A stretch of DNA of 64,000 nt from Pseudoramibacter faecis (lineage in GTDB: Bacteria; Bacillota; Clostridia; Eubacteriales; Eubacteriaceae): positions 15,143-79,142 of the forward strand of contig NZ_JAYFFI010000009.1 in the NCBI RefSeq assembly GCF_036289405.1, read 5' to 3'. Below the pieces are notes generated by a model, which made no database searches, was not told the origin of the DNA, and saw nothing but the letters and a program-made list of their open reading frames with translations. Numbering within the stretch: position 1 is the first letter of the stretch; every line of letters begins with the position of its first letter. The translations under genes were made by a program, and so were the position numbers. Shown here in pieces: positions 61,831-64,000 of the stretch.

Positions 61831-63715
61831 GGCATTGCCACCCTTCGTCAAATTGCATAATGCCGCAATTGGCACAGCCCTCCCGGCAAAACGGTGTGGT
61901 TGCTTCTTCTTCTGCTCGCTTCATTTCCCTGATTAAAAAAGTCTTGGTCACACCGATATCAATAAAATCCCAGGGGAGCAATTCATCAAAATCCCGATGC
62001 CGAAGCGCATAAAATTCCGGATTAACGTCACTGTCCTTGAAAGCCTGCCGCCATTTGGCTTTGTCAAAACATTCGTTCCAGCCATCAAAAACACACCCCA
62101 ATTCCCAGGCCCGTTTCAACGCACGCCCGACTCTTCTGTCGCCACGCGCCATCACCGCCTCGTAAAAACTGACAATCGATTCATGCCAATTGTATTTAAT
62201 CTGGCGACTTTTAATCTCACGTTTGAGCATTTTTTGCTTATCCATAAAATCGCTGATGCGATCCTGTCCAAACCATTGGAAAGGCGTAAATGGCTTCGGC
62301 ACAAAGCACGAAGTACTGACGACCACCTTGCAAGAACGGTTGCGCATTTCCTTTGGTGTTTGCGCATAACAAGCCACCGCTTTTTCTGCCAGATCCGCAA
62401 TGCCGGCAATATCTTCCGCTGTTTCCGTGGGCAATCCCATCATGAAATACAACTTGATATGCCCCCATCCTTTTTGGAAGGCTTGCGTAACTGTGCTCAT
62501 TAGATCTTCTTCCGTAACGTTTTTATTGATAACATCCCGCATGCGCTGGGTCCCGCCCTCCGGCGCCAATGTGATCCCGCTCTTTCGGACTTTTTGAATC
62601 TGCTCAAGCATATCAACCGATACCGAATCAATGCGTAAAGACGGAAGCGAAATCGCAACGTGCTGATCATCATAGCGTGCGACTAAATCAGCAATGAGAT
62701 GATCAATCTCCGGATAATCTCCGGAAGACAGCGACAACAATGTCATTTCGTCATAGCCCGTTGTCTCAAGCAGTCGTGCTATGCCGGATTCAATACAATC
62801 CACCGACTTATCGCGGGTCGGGCGATAAATCATCCCCGCCTGGCAAAAACGGCAACCTCGACCGCAGCCGCGAAAAAGTTCATAGGGAATCCGATCGTGA
62901 ACCGTATCATGATAGGGCATCACCAATTTATCGGGATAATATACATGCTCTAGATCCCGGATGTAGCGTTTGGAAACCACGGTCGGCACACTGTCATCCA
63001 CCGGGGTAAAGGCCGCCAAAGTGCCATCTTCATTGTAAGATGGCGTGTAAAGCGCCGGCACATAAACACTTTTGATGGTCTGAGCAACATGTTTGAGCCA
63101 GTCGTGTCGTCTTTTCTTTCCATACCGGCGTTTCCACTGCTTATAATCGTCGATGATTTCCAGCGTGAGCTCTTCTCCCTCGCCAATGGCAAACACATCG
63201 ATAAAATCTGCCAACGGCTCCGGATTATATACGCAAGGCCCCCCGGCGATAACAATCGGGTCCTCATCCCTTCGATCCTTCGATTCAACAGGGATCCCCG
63301 CCAAATCAATCATATTCAGCACGTTGGTGTAGGACATTTCATATTGCAAGGTAAATCCCAAAAAATCAAAATCGGCAATAGGATCCATGGTTTCAAGCGC
63401 GTAAAGCGGCACTTGATGGACACGCATCTGTGCCTCCATATCTGTCCAGGGGGCAAAAACCCGCTCGCAAAAAACGCCCCGTTGCTCGTTCAAAAGGGCG
63501 TACAGTATTTTCATGCCAAGATGAGACATCCCAACCTCATAAGTATCCGGGAAAGCGAATGCAAATCGCACGTCCATCGCCTTTGGATCTTTATGAATCG
63601 CATTAACTTCGTTGCCCTGATAGGTAATCGGTTTTTGGACTCTGGGCAGAATATGTTGATCAACAAATGATTTATCTATTGTTGGATGTTTTATTGTTAT
63701 CTTCCTTTTTTCCAT
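61823..63715 (-). CDS. B12-binding domain/radical SAM protein, TIGR03960 family
   Basis: A 630-residue protein. An N-terminal cobalamin-binding-like Rossmann part (about 40-180) precedes the radical SAM core with ELFRGCGRGCRFCQAGMIYRP, the CxxxCxxC motif intact, and LAPEGGTQRMRDVINKN. The C-terminus has CREGCANCGIM, extra cysteines that may bind a second cluster. It pairs with the DUF2344 gene. The ATG at 63715 has no SD, and the promoter's -10 ends 6 nt upstream. Confidence 0.88.
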   Translation of the reverse strand: MEKRKITIKHPTIDKSFVDQHILPRVQKPITYQGNEVNAIHKDPKAMDVRFAFAFPDTYEVGMSHLGMKILYALLNEQRGVFCERVFAPWTDMEAQMRVHQVPLYALETMDPIADFDFLGFTLQYEMSYTNVLNMIDLAGIPVESKDRRDEDPIVIAGGPCVYNPEPLADFIDVFAIGEGEELTLEIIDDYKQWKRRYGKKRRHDWLKHVAQTIKSVYVPALYTPSYNEDGTLAAFTPVDDSVPTVVSKRYIRDLEHVYYPDKLVMPYHDTVHDRIPYELFRGCGRGCRFCQAGMIYRPTRDKSVDCIESGIARLLETTGYDEMTLLSLSSGDYPEIDHLIADLVARYDDQHVAISLPSLRIDSVSVDMLEQIQKVRKSGITLAPEGGTQRMRDVINKNVTEEDLMSTVTQAFQKGWGHIKLYFMMGLPTETAEDIAGIADLAEKAVACYAQTPKEMRNRSCKVVVSTSCFVPKPFTPFQWFGQDRISDFMDKQKMLKREIKSRQIKYNWHESIVSFYEAVMARGDRRVGRALKRAWELGCVFDGWNECFDKAKWRQAFKDSDVNPEFYALRHRDFDELLPWDFIDIGVTKTFLIREMKRAEEEATTPFCREGCANCGIMQFDEGWQCHG

Positions 63716-63721
63716 GCCAAC

Positions 63722-63750
63722 ATGATACCTTAGGCTTTTCGTGATGTCAA
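63722..63750 (-). promoter_or_regulatory. Promoter of the B12-binding/radical SAM gene
   Basis: Minus strand consensus TTGACA (63745-63750), 17 bp spacer, TATCAT (63722-63727). Predicted +1 coincides with the ATG at 63715, so the mRNA may be leaderless. Confidence 0.6.
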
Positions 63751-63807
63751 AATTTTTAGTGTTTTCTCTTATTAAAGCCTATCCACACATCTAACGCACG
63801 GTTTTTT

Positions 63808-63838
63808 GCATCTTGAATTGTCAAGTCAAGTGCAACAC
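63808..63838. mobile_element. Putative terminal end of an IS30-family element
   Basis: The sequence just past the transposase stop contains CTTGAATTGTCAAGTCAAG, with the inverted-repeat-like character of IS30 ends. The other end is outside the window, so the exact border is not proven. Confidence 0.35.
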
Positions 63839-64000
63839 AGTTGAATGATAGACTTCATAGGGCGTTCTAAATCCGAGGCACTTCCGTGGTCGTTTGTTCA
63901 TTTCATCCACTTTGCTTTGTATATACGCTTCTGACACATTATTAAGGTTGGAGCTCTTAGGGAAATACTCTCTAAGAAGACCATTGGTATTTTCATTCGT
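63827..64000 (-). CDS. IS30-family transposase, C-terminal part (runs off the right edge)
   Basis: The last 57 codons before a TGA at 63827. They read TNENTNGLLREYFPKSSNLN, then KRPRKCLGFRTPYEVYHS. NENTNGLLREYFPK is the IS30 block that carries the third catalytic acidic residue (E of DDE), and the C-terminal KRPRKCLGFRTPYEV is standard. It is intact as far as visible. The insertion lies about 110 bp upstream of the radical SAM gene. Confidence 0.9.

Noticed and set aside
1..64000. CRISPR arrays, rRNA and tRNA genes, prophage
   Set aside because: I saw no regularly spaced repeats, no tRNA or rRNA signatures and no phage structural genes.

Overview
This window looks like the chromosome of a low-to-moderate GC anaerobic Firmicute, most likely a Clostridia/Eubacteriales member. 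The grounds are strong Shine-Dalgarno sites, TTG and GTG starts, sigma-A type promoters with 16-17 bp spacers, an SAM-I riboswitch on metK, a Rex redox repressor, a CcpN-like regulator beside pyruvate phosphate dikinase, phosphate acetyltransferase, NADP-type glutamate dehydrogenase, a two-subunit class I fumarase and a V-type ATPase. I cannot name a species. Most genes are core or metabolic. The only mobile DNA is an IS30-type transposase end at the right edge.

Layout. 1-4.7 kb: start of ppdK, ccpN-like regulator, histidinol phosphatase, a glutamine-type ABC permease/ATPase pair with no binding protein, and a TraB-family membrane protein. 4.7-9 kb: fumarase alpha/beta, a PLP aminotransferase and a LacI regulator in one tightly packed operon, then trmL. 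9-12.4 kb: an OmpR-type two-component system divergent from pta. 12.4-16.8 kb: an NSS transporter, two unrecognised small genes (one apparently frameshifted), gdhA and rnhA. 16.9-31.2 kb: leuS, uvrA, uvrB, ctp protease, an M23 hydrolase, ftsX, ftsE, riboswitch-controlled metK and an Xaa-Pro aminopeptidase. 31.3-37.1 kb: HAD phosphatase, small membrane exporter, then on the plus strand a TtcA-like tRNA thiolase and a second two-component system followed by a lipoprotein. 37.1-44.6 kb: Uma2-like protein, small alarmone synthetase, radical SAM protein, P-loop protein, rex, divergent ABC-F (ydiF-like), a small protein with an apparent frameshift, an Mrp/NBP35 ATPase and a GIY-YIG protein. 44.6-53.1 kb: a nine-gene V-ATPase operon whose K subunit carries Na+-ligand residues. 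53.1-60.5 kb: arginine biosynthesis, argCJBD divergent from argGH, with promoters and ArgR-like boxes in the 244 bp between them. 60.5-61.1 kb: a gene-free stretch. 61.1-64 kb: a DUF2344 and B12-binding/radical SAM pair, then the IS30 end.

The most interesting object is the 60.5-61.05 kb stretch. On the minus strand it has a near-consensus promoter with an extended -10, about 500 nt with many nested and long-range complementary segments, and a 12-bp terminator hairpin followed by T6. It does not show the hallmark motifs of RNase P RNA or tmRNA. I propose a large structured non-coding RNA of unidentified class.

Other signals worth checking are paired ArgR-like boxes sharing a TGNATAATCA core, a Rex-like site inside the rex promoter, an inverted 12-bp motif at the gdhA promoter, a possibly leaderless radical SAM mRNA, and two probable frameshifts.
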